DNA of 64,000 nucleotides from CAIYQJ01 sp963717255 (GTDB lineage Bacteria > Chloroflexota > Limnocylindria > Limnocylindrales > CSP1-4), in NCBI GenBank assembly GCA_963717255.1, contig CAVQVT010000009.1:57639-121638 (forward strand), in the 5' to 3' direction. Below, in pieces: positions 17,875-26,379 of the stretch. A model generated the notes under the pieces. It saw only the letters and a list, made by a program, of their open reading frames with translations, had not been told where the DNA came from and did no database searches. Position 1 is the first letter of the stretch, and every line of letters starts with the position of its first letter. Both the position numbers and the translations under genes were made by a program.

Positions 17875-18870
17875 TCAGCCGGCCGCGCCCTCGCGGCCGA
17901 TCTCGCGCGGCCCGCCGACGCGCGCCGGGATGCGGTCGTTCGCGACCGGCACCGAGTCGAGGACCTCACGGACGATCTGGCCCGGCTCCACGTCTCGGAC
18001 GGTGGAGCTGGTCTTCACGATGACACGATGCCCCAGCGCCGGCTCGGCGAGCACCTTCACGTCGTCCGGGATCGCGTAGTCGCGCCCGTGCAGGGCCGCG
18101 AGGGCCTGGCTGGCGCGGTAGAGCGCGAGCGAGCCGCGCGGCGAGGCACCGAGGTAGACGTCGGGGTGCGTCCGCGTGGCGCCGACCAGCCGGACGATGT
18201 AGTCGCTCACCGACGGGTCCACGTAGATCTCGCGGACGGCCGCCTGCATCGCGCGGAGCTCGTCCGCGCTCACGACCGCGTCGATCGTCTCGAGCGGGTG
18301 CTGGCGCTTCTGCTCGTCCAGGATGAGGATCTCCTCCGCGGGTCCCGGGTAGCCCATCCGGATCTTCAGCATGAAGCGGTCAAGCTGGGCCTCGGGCAGG
18401 GCGAAGGTCCCCTCGTACTCGATCGGATTCTGCGTCGCGATCACCAGGAACGGGTCCGGCATGGGGTACGTGATCCCGTCGATGGTCGCCTGCCGCTCCT
18501 CCATGCATTCGAGCAGCGCCGACTGCGTCTTCGGCGTGGCCCGGTTGATCTCGTCGGCGAGGACGACCTGGGCCAGGATCGGGCCGGGCCGGAACTCGAA
18601 CTCGTGGGTCTTCTGGTTGTAGATCGAGAGGCCGGTCACGTCCGACGGGAGCAGGTCCGGCGTGAACTGGATGCGCCGGAACGAGCACCCCAGGCTTCGC
18701 GCGATCGCCTTGGCAAGGACGGTCTTCCCGGTCCCCGGGACGTCCTCGATGAGGACGTGGCCGCGGCACAGGAGAGCGACGAGTGCGAGACGCACCTCGT
18801 GGTGCTTCCCGACGATGACTCGCTCGACGTTCGCGAGCGCTCGCTCGCCGGACTCCTGGATCTTGGGCAC
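17875..18870 (-). CDS. MoxR family AAA+ ATPase
   Basis: AAA+ chaperone-like ATPase of 331 residues. Motifs: Walker A EDVPGTGKTVLAKAIA, Walker B VVLADEINRATPKTQSALLE, sensor 1 VIATQNPIEYEGTFALPEAQ, arginine finger region LDRFMLKI and sensor 2 GASPRGSLALYRA. MoxR proteins remodel or mature partner proteins that carry VWA-like domains; the DUF58 protein downstream is the likely partner. The GTG at 18870 has AGGGAGG seven bases upstream. A TACTAT hexamer on the minus strand at 18943-18938 may be its -10 element, giving a leader of about 60 bases. Confidence 0.94.
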   Translation of the reverse strand: MPKIQESGERALANVERVIVGKHHEVRLALVALLCRGHVLIEDVPGTGKTVLAKAIARSLGCSFRRIQFTPDLLPSDVTGLSIYNQKTHEFEFRPGPILAQVVLADEINRATPKTQSALLECMEERQATIDGITYPMPDPFLVIATQNPIEYEGTFALPEAQLDRFMLKIRMGYPGPAEEILILDEQKRQHPLETIDAVVSADELRAMQAAVREIYVDPSVSDYIVRLVGATRTHPDVYLGASPRGSLALYRASQALAALHGRDYAIPDDVKVLAEPALGHRVIVKTSSTVRDVEPGQIVREVLDSVPVANDRIPARVGGPREIGREGAAG

Positions 18871-19031
18871 TCGTCTGCCTCCCTGCGGGCGGGTGCGGCG
18901 AGAGCGTGCCGGGCCGGGACGCGCCGCGCGGATGTCGATAGTACGTCCGAACGGCGCAACGGGTTTCCGGCGGTCTCCGGCCGGCGTCGGCGATCGCATG
19001 TGCCCGGGAGACGGGCGAAGACGCCGGCCGC

Positions 19032-19292
19032 TCAGCCGCGCGCCAGGGTGCGGACCGCCAGCCACACGGTCACGCCGGCGCCGAGGGCGCCCATGAACGC
19101 GAGGAAGATCTCGCCGCCGAACCAGGAGACGACCGCGACGAAGGCGAAGAGGAGCGCGAGGACGACGGCGACCGCCGCCAGCCCGACCCGTTCGATGAGC
19201 GGGCGTGGCTCCGGCGGGTCGCCGCCCTCGCCCCCTGCCGCCGCCGAGCGGGCCGCCGAGCCCTCGGCCTCGCGGTCCGCGCCGCCGCTCAC
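19032..19292 (-). CDS. Small two-helix membrane protein at the end of the FHA-RodA-PBP operon
   Basis: Unrecognised 86-residue protein. A charged, Gly/Ala-rich cytoplasmic-looking N-terminus (SGGADREAEGS) is followed by two predicted membrane helices, VGLAAVAVVLALLFAFVAVV and EIFLAFMGALGAGVTVWLAV, separated by SWFGG. The GTG start overlaps the stop of the penicillin-binding protein gene by four bases (GTGA), so it is probably translated with it. A role in the elongation machinery is suggested only by position. Confidence 0.65.
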   Translation of the reverse strand: MSGGADREAEGSAARSAAAGGEGGDPPEPRPLIERVGLAAVAVVLALLFAFVAVVSWFGGEIFLAFMGALGAGVTVWLAVRTLARG

Positions 19293-20785
19293 TTCGCGGC
19301 CTGCGCGAAGTACGCGCGCATGAGGCGGCCGGCCACCGGTGCGGCGCGGCTCGCGCCGCTGCCGCCGTTCTCCACGACCACCGCGATGGCGATCTGCGGG
19401 TCGTCCGCAGGGGCGAAGCCGATGAACCACGAGTGCGGCTCGCCGGACCCGCCGATCTCCGCGGTCCCGGACTTGCCGGCCGTGAGCACGCCGGGGACCT
19501 TGGCGCCGCTCGTGAAGAGCGGGCCGTACTCGCCCTCCACGGCGAGCGTCATCGCCCTCCGGACGGGCTCGGCCACCTCGGGGCCGAACGGCCTGAGCCA
19601 GATCTCCGCAGGCCGCGGGGAGACGCCCCCGTCCGGTGAGACGACGGCCATCACGACGCGCGGCCGCATGATCACGCCATCGTTGGCGACCGCCGCGGCG
19701 ACGAGCGCCATCTGGATCGGGGTGGCGAGCACTTCGCCCTGGCCGTACGCGGCGTTCGCCAGCTCCACCCGGTCCACGAAGCCGCCGGGCGCGTTCCCGG
19801 ATCCGTCCGTCACCTGGCTGGTCTCGGTCGGCAGGTCGTAGGGGATCGACGCCCCGAAGCCGAGTGAGGCCGCCCAGGCGACCAGCTCGGCCCCTCCAGT
19901 CGCGAGGCCGGCGAGAGCGTAGAAGATGTTGCACGAGACCTCGGTCGCCTCGGCGAGAGCGAGGGGCTTCGGCTGCGTGAAGTCGTGGTGCCCGTCCTTC
20001 ACCCGGTAGCCGTCGACGAGGAGCCCGTTCTTCTCGGCCGGCGGCTGCTCCCGGTACCGCGTCTCGGGCGTGATCGCGCCCGATCCGAGCGCGGCGATGG
20101 CCGTCACGATCTTGAAGACCGAGCCCGGCGCGTACAGCCCGAGAGTGGCCCGCGGCAGGAGTGGTGCATCGGGGTCCTCGCGGAGCGACGCGAAGTAATC
20201 GGGGTCGGCGGCCGGATCCGCGATGAGGTTCGGGTCGTACGTCGGGGTGGACGCGTCCACGAGGACCTCGCCAGTGCGCGGATCGAGCATGACGATCGCG
20301 CCGGCGTCCTTCCCGAGGAGCTGCACCGCGAGGCGCTGCAGCGGCAGCGAGAGCGAGGTCCGGAGCTCGTTGCCCTTCTTGCGGCGCGAGGGGTCGAGGT
20401 GGTCGAGGATGTCCTGGATCGGGTCGGGGTCGCGCGCGCCGGTGAGCTCCGCGTCGAACGTCCGCTCGATCCCGGCGCTGCCGTACCGCCGCGACGCGTA
20501 CCCGACCACCGCGGTCATGGCCTCGCCGGGGTAGACGCGGTATGGCTCGCCGTTCTCGTCGCGCCGGCTCGCGGCGAGAGTCCGGCCATCGCGGTCGCGG
20601 ATCACGCCCCGGACGACGGTCCGCGCGGCCGCGATGTTGGCCGCGTCGTCCGGGGATGACGCCAGTCTCTGCGCCTCGACCACCTGCCACCAGGTCGCGC
20701 CCGCGCCGACCACGACCACGGCGAGGATCGCCGCGAGCATCGTCCGGCCCAGGCTGCGTCCCATGCCGGGGTCGCGCCCGGTCAC
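19289..20785 (-). CDS. pbpA: Class B penicillin-binding protein (PbpA/FtsI-like transpeptidase)
   Basis: D,D-transpeptidase that crosslinks peptidoglycan, 498 residues from the GTG at 20785. One N-terminal membrane helix (TMLAAILAVVVVGAGATWW) precedes a short pedestal domain (RGVIRDRDGRTLA). Active-site motifs: SVFK (Ser222, Lys225), SCN (284-286, the SxN motif) and KSGT (438-441, in place of KTGT). The short length and position directly after rodA match actinobacterial PbpA rather than septal FtsI. The GTG overlaps the rodA stop (GTGA); an ATG at 20764 (MGRSLGRTML) is an alternative start. RodA polymerises glycan strands while this enzyme crosslinks them. Confidence 0.93.
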   Translation of the reverse strand: MTGRDPGMGRSLGRTMLAAILAVVVVGAGATWWQVVEAQRLASSPDDAANIAAARTVVRGVIRDRDGRTLAASRRDENGEPYRVYPGEAMTAVVGYASRRYGSAGIERTFDAELTGARDPDPIQDILDHLDPSRRKKGNELRTSLSLPLQRLAVQLLGKDAGAIVMLDPRTGEVLVDASTPTYDPNLIADPAADPDYFASLREDPDAPLLPRATLGLYAPGSVFKIVTAIAALGSGAITPETRYREQPPAEKNGLLVDGYRVKDGHHDFTQPKPLALAEATEVSCNIFYALAGLATGGAELVAWAASLGFGASIPYDLPTETSQVTDGSGNAPGGFVDRVELANAAYGQGEVLATPIQMALVAAAVANDGVIMRPRVVMAVVSPDGGVSPRPAEIWLRPFGPEVAEPVRRAMTLAVEGEYGPLFTSGAKVPGVLTAGKSGTAEIGGSGEPHSWFIGFAPADDPQIAIAVVVENGGSGASRAAPVAGRLMRAYFAQAAK

Positions 20786-22197
20786 GCGCCGCCCCGGCGG
20801 ATCGCCCGCATGATCGGGCCGCGTGTCCGCGGCGGTGGGGGCGGCTCGATGCCGCGGTCGGAGAGGGCGAGGAGGAGCCCGACCACGAGCGAGTTGGCGA
20901 GGATCGACGACCCGCCGTAGCTGACGAACGGCAGCGTGATCCCGGTGAGCGGGATGATGCGGAGGTCGCCGGCGGCGATGACGAGCGCCTGGACGCCGAT
21001 CACGAGCGCGAGCCCCGCCGCCAGCAGCGCCCGGAACGGATCGGCAGCGGCGGCGGCGACGCGCAGCCCGCGCTCGAGCACGACGAGGTAGAGGCCCAGG
21101 ACACCGAGGACCGCCGCAAGCCCCATCTCCTCCCCGATCGCCGCGAGCGGGAAGTCCGTGTGCACGGCGGGGACCGGGAGGCGTCCCGCGATCTCCGGGA
21201 GCCCGGCGCCGAGCCCGACGCCGAAGAGGCCGCCCCGTGCGAACGCGTGGAGGGCCTGCACGATCTGGAAGCCGGACCCGAGCGGGTCGGCGAACGGGTC
21301 CAGCCAGACGGCGACACGCTCCCTGACATGCGGGAACGCGAGGTAGAGCGCGACGGCCGCGACGGCACCCAGCGCGACGCCGAGCCCTGCCCAGGACGCC
21401 CGGCCGGTCGCGATGTAGAGCATCGCGAGGAAGACGACGTAGAAGAGCAGGGCGGCCCCGAGGTCGCGCTGGACGATGACGACACCCATCCCCAGCGCGA
21501 CCATCGCGAGCATCGGCGCGAGGTACGGGAGCGGCGGAAGCCGGATGGGCCCGAGGGCGGTGCGCTCCGTCGCGAGGATCGGCCGGTACTCGGCGAGGTA
21601 CCCGGCCAGGAAGACGACCAGGATCACCTTGAGCAGCTCGGAGGGCTGGCCGCTGAAGGGGCCGATGACGAGCGTGAGCCTCGCTCCACCCTGGTCCACG
21701 CCGAAGACGAACGTCAGGACGAGGAGCGTGAGGCCCGCCAGTGCCCACGTGTACTTGTACATGCGGAGCCACGCATCGGAGCGCACCGCCACCGCAAGGA
21801 AGCCGGCGATCGCGAGGCCGATGCACAGCCAGAGTGTCTGCAGCTCGGCCAGGCCCAGCTCCAGCGACCCCAGGTCCTGGGTCACGAGGTCCTGCGGCAG
21901 CCGGATCATGACGAGGAGGCCCAGGCCGCCGAGCATCCCGACCGCCGGGAGGAGGACCTGGTCCGTGCGGCGGCCGGCGAGGGTCTGCGCCAGGTGGACG
22001 ATCGCGAGCGCGAGCCCGTAGGTCACCAGGAGCGGCCCCCCCTCGACCGTCGCCTCGCCGGTCCGGGTCATCCCCAGCGACAGCCCACCGACGACGAGGA
22101 CCGTGTAGACGAGGAGCAGCAGGACCGCCTCCCTGCGTCGGAGCCTGGGCCGGACCCGCGCGAGGCCCCGCGGCGCGACGGCGGCGGCGGCGGTCAC
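20782..22197 (-). CDS. rodA: RodA/FtsW family peptidoglycan glycosyltransferase
   Basis: SEDS-family polymerase of 471 residues with about ten membrane helices. Family landmarks are present: a large hydrophobic array, FSGQPSELLKVILVVFLAGYLAEY (with the conserved Glu), QRDLGAALLFYVVFLAMLY, the loop with PAVHTDFPLAAIGEEMG, and the C-terminal LPFVSYGGSSILAN signature. It forms glycan strands from lipid II with the neighbouring class B PBP. The GTG start overlaps the stop of the FHA gene (GTGA), and its own stop overlaps the PBP start. In mycobacteria the same gene pair lies beside fhaA, fhaB, a PP2C phosphatase and Ser/Thr kinases. Confidence 0.95.
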   Translation of the reverse strand: MTAAAAVAPRGLARVRPRLRRREAVLLLLVYTVLVVGGLSLGMTRTGEATVEGGPLLVTYGLALAIVHLAQTLAGRRTDQVLLPAVGMLGGLGLLVMIRLPQDLVTQDLGSLELGLAELQTLWLCIGLAIAGFLAVAVRSDAWLRMYKYTWALAGLTLLVLTFVFGVDQGGARLTLVIGPFSGQPSELLKVILVVFLAGYLAEYRPILATERTALGPIRLPPLPYLAPMLAMVALGMGVVIVQRDLGAALLFYVVFLAMLYIATGRASWAGLGVALGAVAAVALYLAFPHVRERVAVWLDPFADPLGSGFQIVQALHAFARGGLFGVGLGAGLPEIAGRLPVPAVHTDFPLAAIGEEMGLAAVLGVLGLYLVVLERGLRVAAAAADPFRALLAAGLALVIGVQALVIAAGDLRIIPLTGITLPFVSYGGSSILANSLVVGLLLALSDRGIEPPPPPRTRGPIMRAIRRGGA

Positions 22198-22631
22198 CGG
22201 CGACCCCGCTCCAGCCGCAGCCGGACCCTGCCCACCTGGATCTCGTCGCCGACGGCGAGAGGCACGACACCCTCGACGAGGCTGCCGTTCACGTAGGTGC
22301 CGTTCGTGCTGCCCCTGTCCTCGATGAACCAGGCGCGCCCGCGATAGGTGATGACGGCATGCTCGGAGGACGCGAACGCGTCCCCGATGACGACGGTGCT
22401 CGCCAGGTCGCGGCCGATCGTGGTGACGGCGTCGATCGGGAAGCGAGCCCCTGCGGGCGGCTGGGCGTCCGGCGAGGCGACGACGACGAGCCGGCCGAGC
22501 TCAGCGCCCGGCTCGGCGGCCGCCCGCCGCACGTCGCGGAGCAGGACGCGGGCGACGGCGAAGAGGAAGAGCCAGACGAGCGCGAGAAGAGCGAGGCGCA
22601 CCGCCCAGAGCGCGAGGACGAACGGGTCCAT
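22194..22631 (-). CDS. Membrane-anchored FHA domain protein (FhaB-like)
   Basis: 145-residue protein with one N-terminal membrane helix (LALWAVRLALLALVWLFLFA) and a C-terminal FHA domain, the phosphothreonine-binding module. FHA landmarks: TIGRDLASTVVI, SSEHAVI, and DRGSTNGTYVNG. It corresponds in layout to mycobacterial FhaB (FipA), which links kinase signalling to the division and elongation apparatus. The ATG shares one base with the upstream stop (TGATG), and the stop overlaps rodA. No Ser/Thr kinase or phosphatase gene is found in this window, so the phosphorylated partner is unknown. Confidence 0.9.
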   Translation of the reverse strand: MDPFVLALWAVRLALLALVWLFLFAVARVLLRDVRRAAAEPGAELGRLVVVASPDAQPPAGARFPIDAVTTIGRDLASTVVIGDAFASSEHAVITYRGRAWFIEDRGSTNGTYVNGSLVEGVVPLAVGDEIQVGRVRLRLERGRR

Positions 22632-23413
22632 CAGGCATCGCCTCCGGTCGCCGCGACCGCGGAGGCGCCACCCACCACCACGGTCGTGTCCCCGAGGACG
22701 ATCACATCGCCCATCCCGAGCGTCACCTCGGTGACCTGCTCGTCGCGAAGGAACGTCCCGTTCGTGCTCCCCAGGTCGGACAGGACGAGGAAGCCGCCGC
22801 GGGGGGCGATCCGCGCGTGCCGGCGCGAGACGCGCCCGTCCGCGAGGACGATGTCGCACGCAGGGTCGCGGCCGAGCACGACCGGGCCTTCGCCGATCTC
22901 CACCCGGCGGACACGGCGGGAAGGCTCGCGCACCTCCAGGGAGGCGTGCACGGCCTGCGCACGAGGCACCTCGAAGACGCGTGTCGGGTCGGCGTCGAGC
23001 GGGCGGGACCGTGGACGGGTGCGGGGTCCGCGCGCCCCCGCGGGATCGATGACCGCGACGCGCGCGTCGCCGGCCGGGGCATCGGGCTCGGCGACGAGCG
23101 TCACGGTGGGGAGGCGCAGCATCGTGTACCCGTGCGAGCGCGCGAACGCGAGCGTGCTCCCCGCGAGCGCTTCCGCGAGGGCGGCCTCGCCGCCCGCCTC
23201 GGCCGCCAGGGCGTCCAGATCGGCCGGGCGCATCTCGACGACGAAGGCGTCAGGGACCAGGATCCGGTCGCCCGAGCGGCGGCGTCTCTCCTCCGTCACG
23301 CGATCCAGGCGACGCTCGACGACGACGCGGTGGATCGGCGCACGGAAGATGCGCGCGGACGAGCGCTCGAAGACGCGCTCGAGGGATCGCTCGAGGAAGG
23401 AGAGGGGGCGCAT
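22631..23413 (-). CDS. fhaA: FhaA-like protein: DUF3662 plus FHA domain
   Basis: 260-residue cytoplasmic protein. The N-terminal DUF3662 domain (FLERSLERVFERSSARIFRA, then LVPDAFVVEM) is followed by a linker and a C-terminal FHA domain (VVLGRDPACDIVL, RVSRRHARI, DLGSTNGTFLRDE). This is the architecture of mycobacterial FhaA, which binds the phosphorylated pseudokinase domain of MurJ/MviN to control peptidoglycan precursor export. It heads the FHA-FHA-rodA-PBP operon. A TGC-TAGACT extended -10 lies 11 bases before the ATG, so the transcript leader should be only about four bases. Confidence 0.93.
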   Translation of the reverse strand: MRPLSFLERSLERVFERSSARIFRAPIHRVVVERRLDRVTEERRRRSGDRILVPDAFVVEMRPADLDALAAEAGGEAALAEALAGSTLAFARSHGYTMLRLPTVTLVAEPDAPAGDARVAVIDPAGARGPRTRPRSRPLDADPTRVFEVPRAQAVHASLEVREPSRRVRRVEIGEGPVVLGRDPACDIVLADGRVSRRHARIAPRGGFLVLSDLGSTNGTFLRDEQVTEVTLGMGDVIVLGDTTVVVGGASAVAATGGDA

Positions 23414-23424
23414 AGGCCGCCCGG

Positions 23425-23433
23425 AGTCTAGCA
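23425..23433 (-). promoter_or_regulatory. Extended -10 promoter of the fhaA operon
   Basis: Minus-strand TGC TAGACT. The spacing to the fhaA ATG at 23413 predicts a leader of about four bases, so initiation may not use a Shine-Dalgarno sequence. The same ten bases (TGCTAGACTC) occur before the DUF4446 gene. Confidence 0.55.
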
Positions 23434-23552
23434 GAGGGAGCACGACCTGCCGGCGCGTGGGACCCATGTCCCGGGTGCACCCGAGCGGCAGGTCGGTGTA
23501 CGCTCGCCCTTCGAGCCATCCGGTTCGACCGGCAGGCAGCGCGCGAGAGACG

Positions 23553-24707
23553 ATGACCGCTCCGATCACCGGGATGTATTGCGACCGCTGTGGCGCGCGC
23601 CACGAGTTCGAGCGCGCCAGGCCGAGCGGCGTCGCGCGCCTGCGCTCGCTCACGCGCAGCGTCCGCGGCTACGTCCTCAACGAGACACCCACGTTCGGGG
23701 ACGCGATGACCGACGCCTGGTCGCGCCTCGAGGAGGACGGCGCGCTCGAGCAGTACGCCGAGGTCCAGAAGACCTTCTCGTTCTGCCTGGACTGCCGCGG
23801 GTACGTCTGCCACGACTGCTGGAACGAGAAAGCCGGCCGCTGCCTCACCTGCGTCCCGCTGCCGGGGATGGAGGCGGTGGCCGAGTCGGCCATCGCCGAC
23901 CGGCTCGACCTGGTCGCCGGACCTGCGCCCGAGGCGTCGCCCACCGTGCCCTCGGCGCCGACCGAAGCGGCACCCATTCCGCGCTCTCCCGCCGCCGAGA
24001 CGTCGCCCGTCGTGCCGGCCGCCGCGTCGGTCGAGGAGATCGAGATCCCGGTCGTCGCCGTGGAACCCGCCGGACCCCATGATGCCGACGTCGAGGCGGC
24101 GGCGGAAGGCGCGAGCATCGAGAGCGTGGACGTGGTCCCAGGGCTGGCGGGCATCGCGCCCGAGGCGCCGACGTCGAAGCCGACCGAGCCGCGGCGTGCC
24201 GGCGAGGACGCGGACGTCATCGCCGCCGCCGTGGCGGCCGGGATCATCGCCGCACCCGCCGCACCGTCACCCGCGGCGCCCGAGGCCGCGATGGAGGTCG
24301 TGACCGAGCGGCCGGTCACGACGCCTTCGGCGGTGTCGGAGCCGGAGCCGACACCCGCGCCCGTGGCGGCGGTCACGGGATGGCCGTCGGACCTGGATAC
24401 CCCTGCATCGGCCGCGGCGACGGCGGCCATCGCGCCGCCGCCGGCCGGCGCGGGACCCGAACCCGCGGCAGCGACTCCAGCGATCGCGGCGCAGGCAGCG
24501 CCCGCCCCCGTTGCCGACGTGGTTCCGGTCCCGGGACCGTCACCCGCGCGGCCGGTCCGCCGGAGCGATCGACGGCGTCCCGCACCGCCGCGCCGGACGC
24601 CGTCTCCGGTCCACTGCCGCCAGTGCGGGCTCCAGGTGCCCGCCGTGGCGCGCTTCTGCCGCCGCTGTGGCGAACGCCAGGGCGAAGACGCCCCGGCCCG
24701 AGCCTGA
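23553..24707 (+). CDS. Zinc-ribbon protein with long Ala/Pro-rich linker
   Basis: 384-residue protein not matched to a named family. The N-terminal 110 residues carry CxxC pairs (MYCDRCGARHEF; CLDCRGYVCHDCWNEKAGRCLTC) that look like two structural zinc sites. Residues about 120-345 are a low-complexity linker dominated by Ala, Pro, Val and Glu. The last 40 residues form a classic zinc ribbon (CRQCGLQVPAVARFCRRCG). The layout of binding modules at both ends of a disordered tether suggests a scaffold. The ATG at 23553 was chosen; Met8 (23574) is possible. It diverges from the fhaA operon and ends convergently with the YihY gene. Confidence 0.75.
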   Translation: MTAPITGMYCDRCGARHEFERARPSGVARLRSLTRSVRGYVLNETPTFGDAMTDAWSRLEEDGALEQYAEVQKTFSFCLDCRGYVCHDCWNEKAGRCLTCVPLPGMEAVAESAIADRLDLVAGPAPEASPTVPSAPTEAAPIPRSPAAETSPVVPAAASVEEIEIPVVAVEPAGPHDADVEAAAEGASIESVDVVPGLAGIAPEAPTSKPTEPRRAGEDADVIAAAVAAGIIAAPAAPSPAAPEAAMEVVTERPVTTPSAVSEPEPTPAPVAAVTGWPSDLDTPASAAATAAIAPPPAGAGPEPAAATPAIAAQAAPAPVADVVPVPGPSPARPVRRSDRRRPAPPRRTPSPVHCRQCGLQVPAVARFCRRCGERQGEDAPARA

Positions 24708-24793
24708 CCCGACCTCACCGGAGAGCTGCGAGCGTCGCGCCGTTCCCGGATCCCCGCGGCGGGGTCGCGCCCGACCCCCGGCCCAGCGCTCGC

Positions 24794-25762
24794 CTATGCG
24801 GGCTTCGCGCTGCCGTCGCCGCCGAGCGTCTCCGGGCTCCCGGGCCGGGTCGGCCGGGGCGCATCCACCCGCCGGGCGATCCACGCGACGCCGAGGAGGA
24901 CCACCTGGGTGCACAGCGAGAGCCAGACGAGCGCGGCGAAGAGCGCGATGAAGGTGCCGTAGATGGCGAGCGATCGGAAGAAGATCGGCGCGACGAGGGC
25001 GAAGACCTGGGTCACCAGGCTGATGACGATCCCGGCGACCAGCGCCGGCACGGCGGCATCCCGCCACGGGACGCGCCGCGCGGGGATGTACCAGTAGGCG
25101 AGGAAGAGCGCGCCCACGAACCATGTCGTCATGAGCACGAGGGCGATGACCCTCCGCACGAGCTCGTCCGGGCCGCCCGACGGGACGATCGAGAGGTCGG
25201 CGACGAAGAGGAGCAGCGCCGCGGCACCGAGGACGCTCCCGACGAAGAACCCGACGCAGGCGAGGGACTCGATGGTCTGTCGGACGACATCGCGGCGCGG
25301 CTCGCGCGGGAAGAAGAGCGCGACGGATGTGTCGAGCGCGGCGTAGACGCGGCTGGAGCCCCAGACGACACCGATGATGCCGATGAGCGAGAAGGTCCAC
25401 GCACCCTGGGAGATCTGAGTCAGGATCTCGGAGATCAGCTCCTCCAGCGGCGGGACCTGCGCCGCCAGGATCTCGAGGAGACGCGCGCGCTCGGCCGGAT
25501 CGGCGATGAGGAAGCCCAGGATCGAGACGAGCAGCAGCAGGGTCGGCAGGATCGCGACGATCGTGCTGTAGGCGAGCCCCGCGGCGGTGACCCCACCCCC
25601 GGCCGCGCCATACCGATCCATGAGGTCCATCACGAGGATCGCCGGGGGTAGAGCCAGGACCCTGTCGGCCAGCGGGCGGACCCGACGTTCGGCGCGGGCC
25701 GCGAGGCCCGCCACCCCGCCGTCCGCCTGGGCCGGGTCGCCTGCGTCGTCGCGCCCGGCCAT
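24794..25762 (-). CDS. YihY/virulence factor BrkB family membrane protein
   Basis: Integral membrane protein of 322 residues with about six helices. Family-typical stretches include AAGLAYSTIVAILPTLLLLVS (first helix), the loop LISEILTQISQGAWTFSLIGI, SSRVYAALDTSVALFF, and the pairs AYWYIPARRVPWRDAAVPAL and IYGTFIALFAALVWLSLC. Members were once called RNase BN in error; their actual function is unknown, possibly envelope transport. The ATG at 25762 is four bases downstream of the stop of a small HTH gene, so the two are likely co-transcribed. Confidence 0.9.
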   Translation of the reverse strand: MAGRDDAGDPAQADGGVAGLAARAERRVRPLADRVLALPPAILVMDLMDRYGAAGGGVTAAGLAYSTIVAILPTLLLLVSILGFLIADPAERARLLEILAAQVPPLEELISEILTQISQGAWTFSLIGIIGVVWGSSRVYAALDTSVALFFPREPRRDVVRQTIESLACVGFFVGSVLGAAALLLFVADLSIVPSGGPDELVRRVIALVLMTTWFVGALFLAYWYIPARRVPWRDAAVPALVAGIVISLVTQVFALVAPIFFRSLAIYGTFIALFAALVWLSLCTQVVLLGVAWIARRVDAPRPTRPGSPETLGGDGSAKPA

Positions 25763-25766
25763 CGCG

Positions 25767-26009
25767 TCAGTCCGCGAGGTCTTCGAAGAGGACCGGCTGG
25801 ACGTCCTCCACCCGCACGCGCGTCGCGGGTCGGAGCATGGCGCGGACCTCCGCGCGGCGCACGTAGCGCCGGCCGCCGGGCTTGATGCTCGACAGGCGGC
25901 CGGCGCGCGCCCACCTGCCGACGGTCTCGGCCGTCACCACGACGTTCGCGTCCGCGAGGATCCGCGCGGCCTCCTCGAGCGTGACCCAGTCGGCCGCAGT
26001 CCTGCGCAT
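25767..26009 (-). CDS. Small helix-turn-helix (excisionase/MerR-type) DNA-binding protein
   Basis: 80-residue protein. TLEEAARILADANVVVTAETVGRWARAGRLSSIKPGGRRYVRRAEV is a winged-helix motif of the excisionase/BldC/MerR type, with the typical wing GGRRYVRRAEV. A short acidic C-terminus (VEDVQPVLFEDLAD) follows. It starts four bases after the FmdB stop and ends four bases before the YihY start. BldC-like proteins regulate transcription cooperatively; excisionases work with integrases, but no integrase or attachment site is seen here, so a regulator is more likely. Confidence 0.8.
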   Translation of the reverse strand: MRRTAADWVTLEEAARILADANVVVTAETVGRWARAGRLSSIKPGGRRYVRRAEVRAMLRPATRVRVEDVQPVLFEDLAD

Positions 26010-26013
26010 CGCC

Positions 26014-26349
26014 TCACCCCCCGTCCGTGGCGTCACTCGAGACGCCGGCCGCGCCGCCCCCGGCGGCCCCGCCGCCCCCGGCGGCCCCGCCGCCCCCGGC
26101 GGCCCCGCCGCCCCCGGCGGCCTCGCTCGCGGCGGACGGCTCGGCTGCCTTCTTCGACGCCGCACCGGAGACGCTCTTCCGGTCCTTCTTCGCCCAGCCG
26201 CTCCCGCGGAAGTGGATGGTCGGCGGCGCGAACACCTTCGCCAGGGTCCCGCCGCACTCCGGGCACTCGGCCGGACCCTGCGCATGGATGCCGTGCGCGA
26301 CCTCCATCACGTGGCCGCAGGACTCGCACACGTAGTCGTAGATCGGCAC
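26014..26349 (-). CDS. FmdB-type zinc ribbon protein with Gly-Ala repeat tail
   Basis: 111-residue protein. The first 45 residues are the FmdB zinc ribbon: MPIYDYVCESCGHVMEV, then CPECGGTLAKVF and PPTIHFRGSGWAKKD. The second half is low complexity and contains four near-identical six-residue repeats (GGGGAA), encoded by a perfect 18-base DNA repeat. FmdB proteins are putative regulators; function is not established. It sits in a run of small genes with the HTH and YihY genes downstream. Confidence 0.88.
   Translation of the reverse strand: MPIYDYVCESCGHVMEVAHGIHAQGPAECPECGGTLAKVFAPPTIHFRGSGWAKKDRKSVSGAASKKAAEPSAASEAAGGGGAAGGGGAAGGGGAAGGGAAGVSSDATDGG
26053..26124 (-). repeat. Four tandem 18-bp repeats inside the FmdB-like gene
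   Basis: The unit GCCGCCCCCGGCGGCCCC (plus-strand reading) occurs four times head to tail, with a single mismatch in the last copy. It encodes a Gly/Ala repeat. Near-perfect copies suggest recent expansion and probable length variation. Confidence 0.9.
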
Positions 26350-26379
26350 GCTCGATCGAACCTCAGTCGCGGAACCGGG

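Noticed and set aside
19032..19292. Start of the last cell-wall operon gene further upstream in the same frame
   Set aside because: The frame is open far upstream only because it lies antisense-free over the PBP gene; the GTG overlap at 19292 is the natural coupled start.
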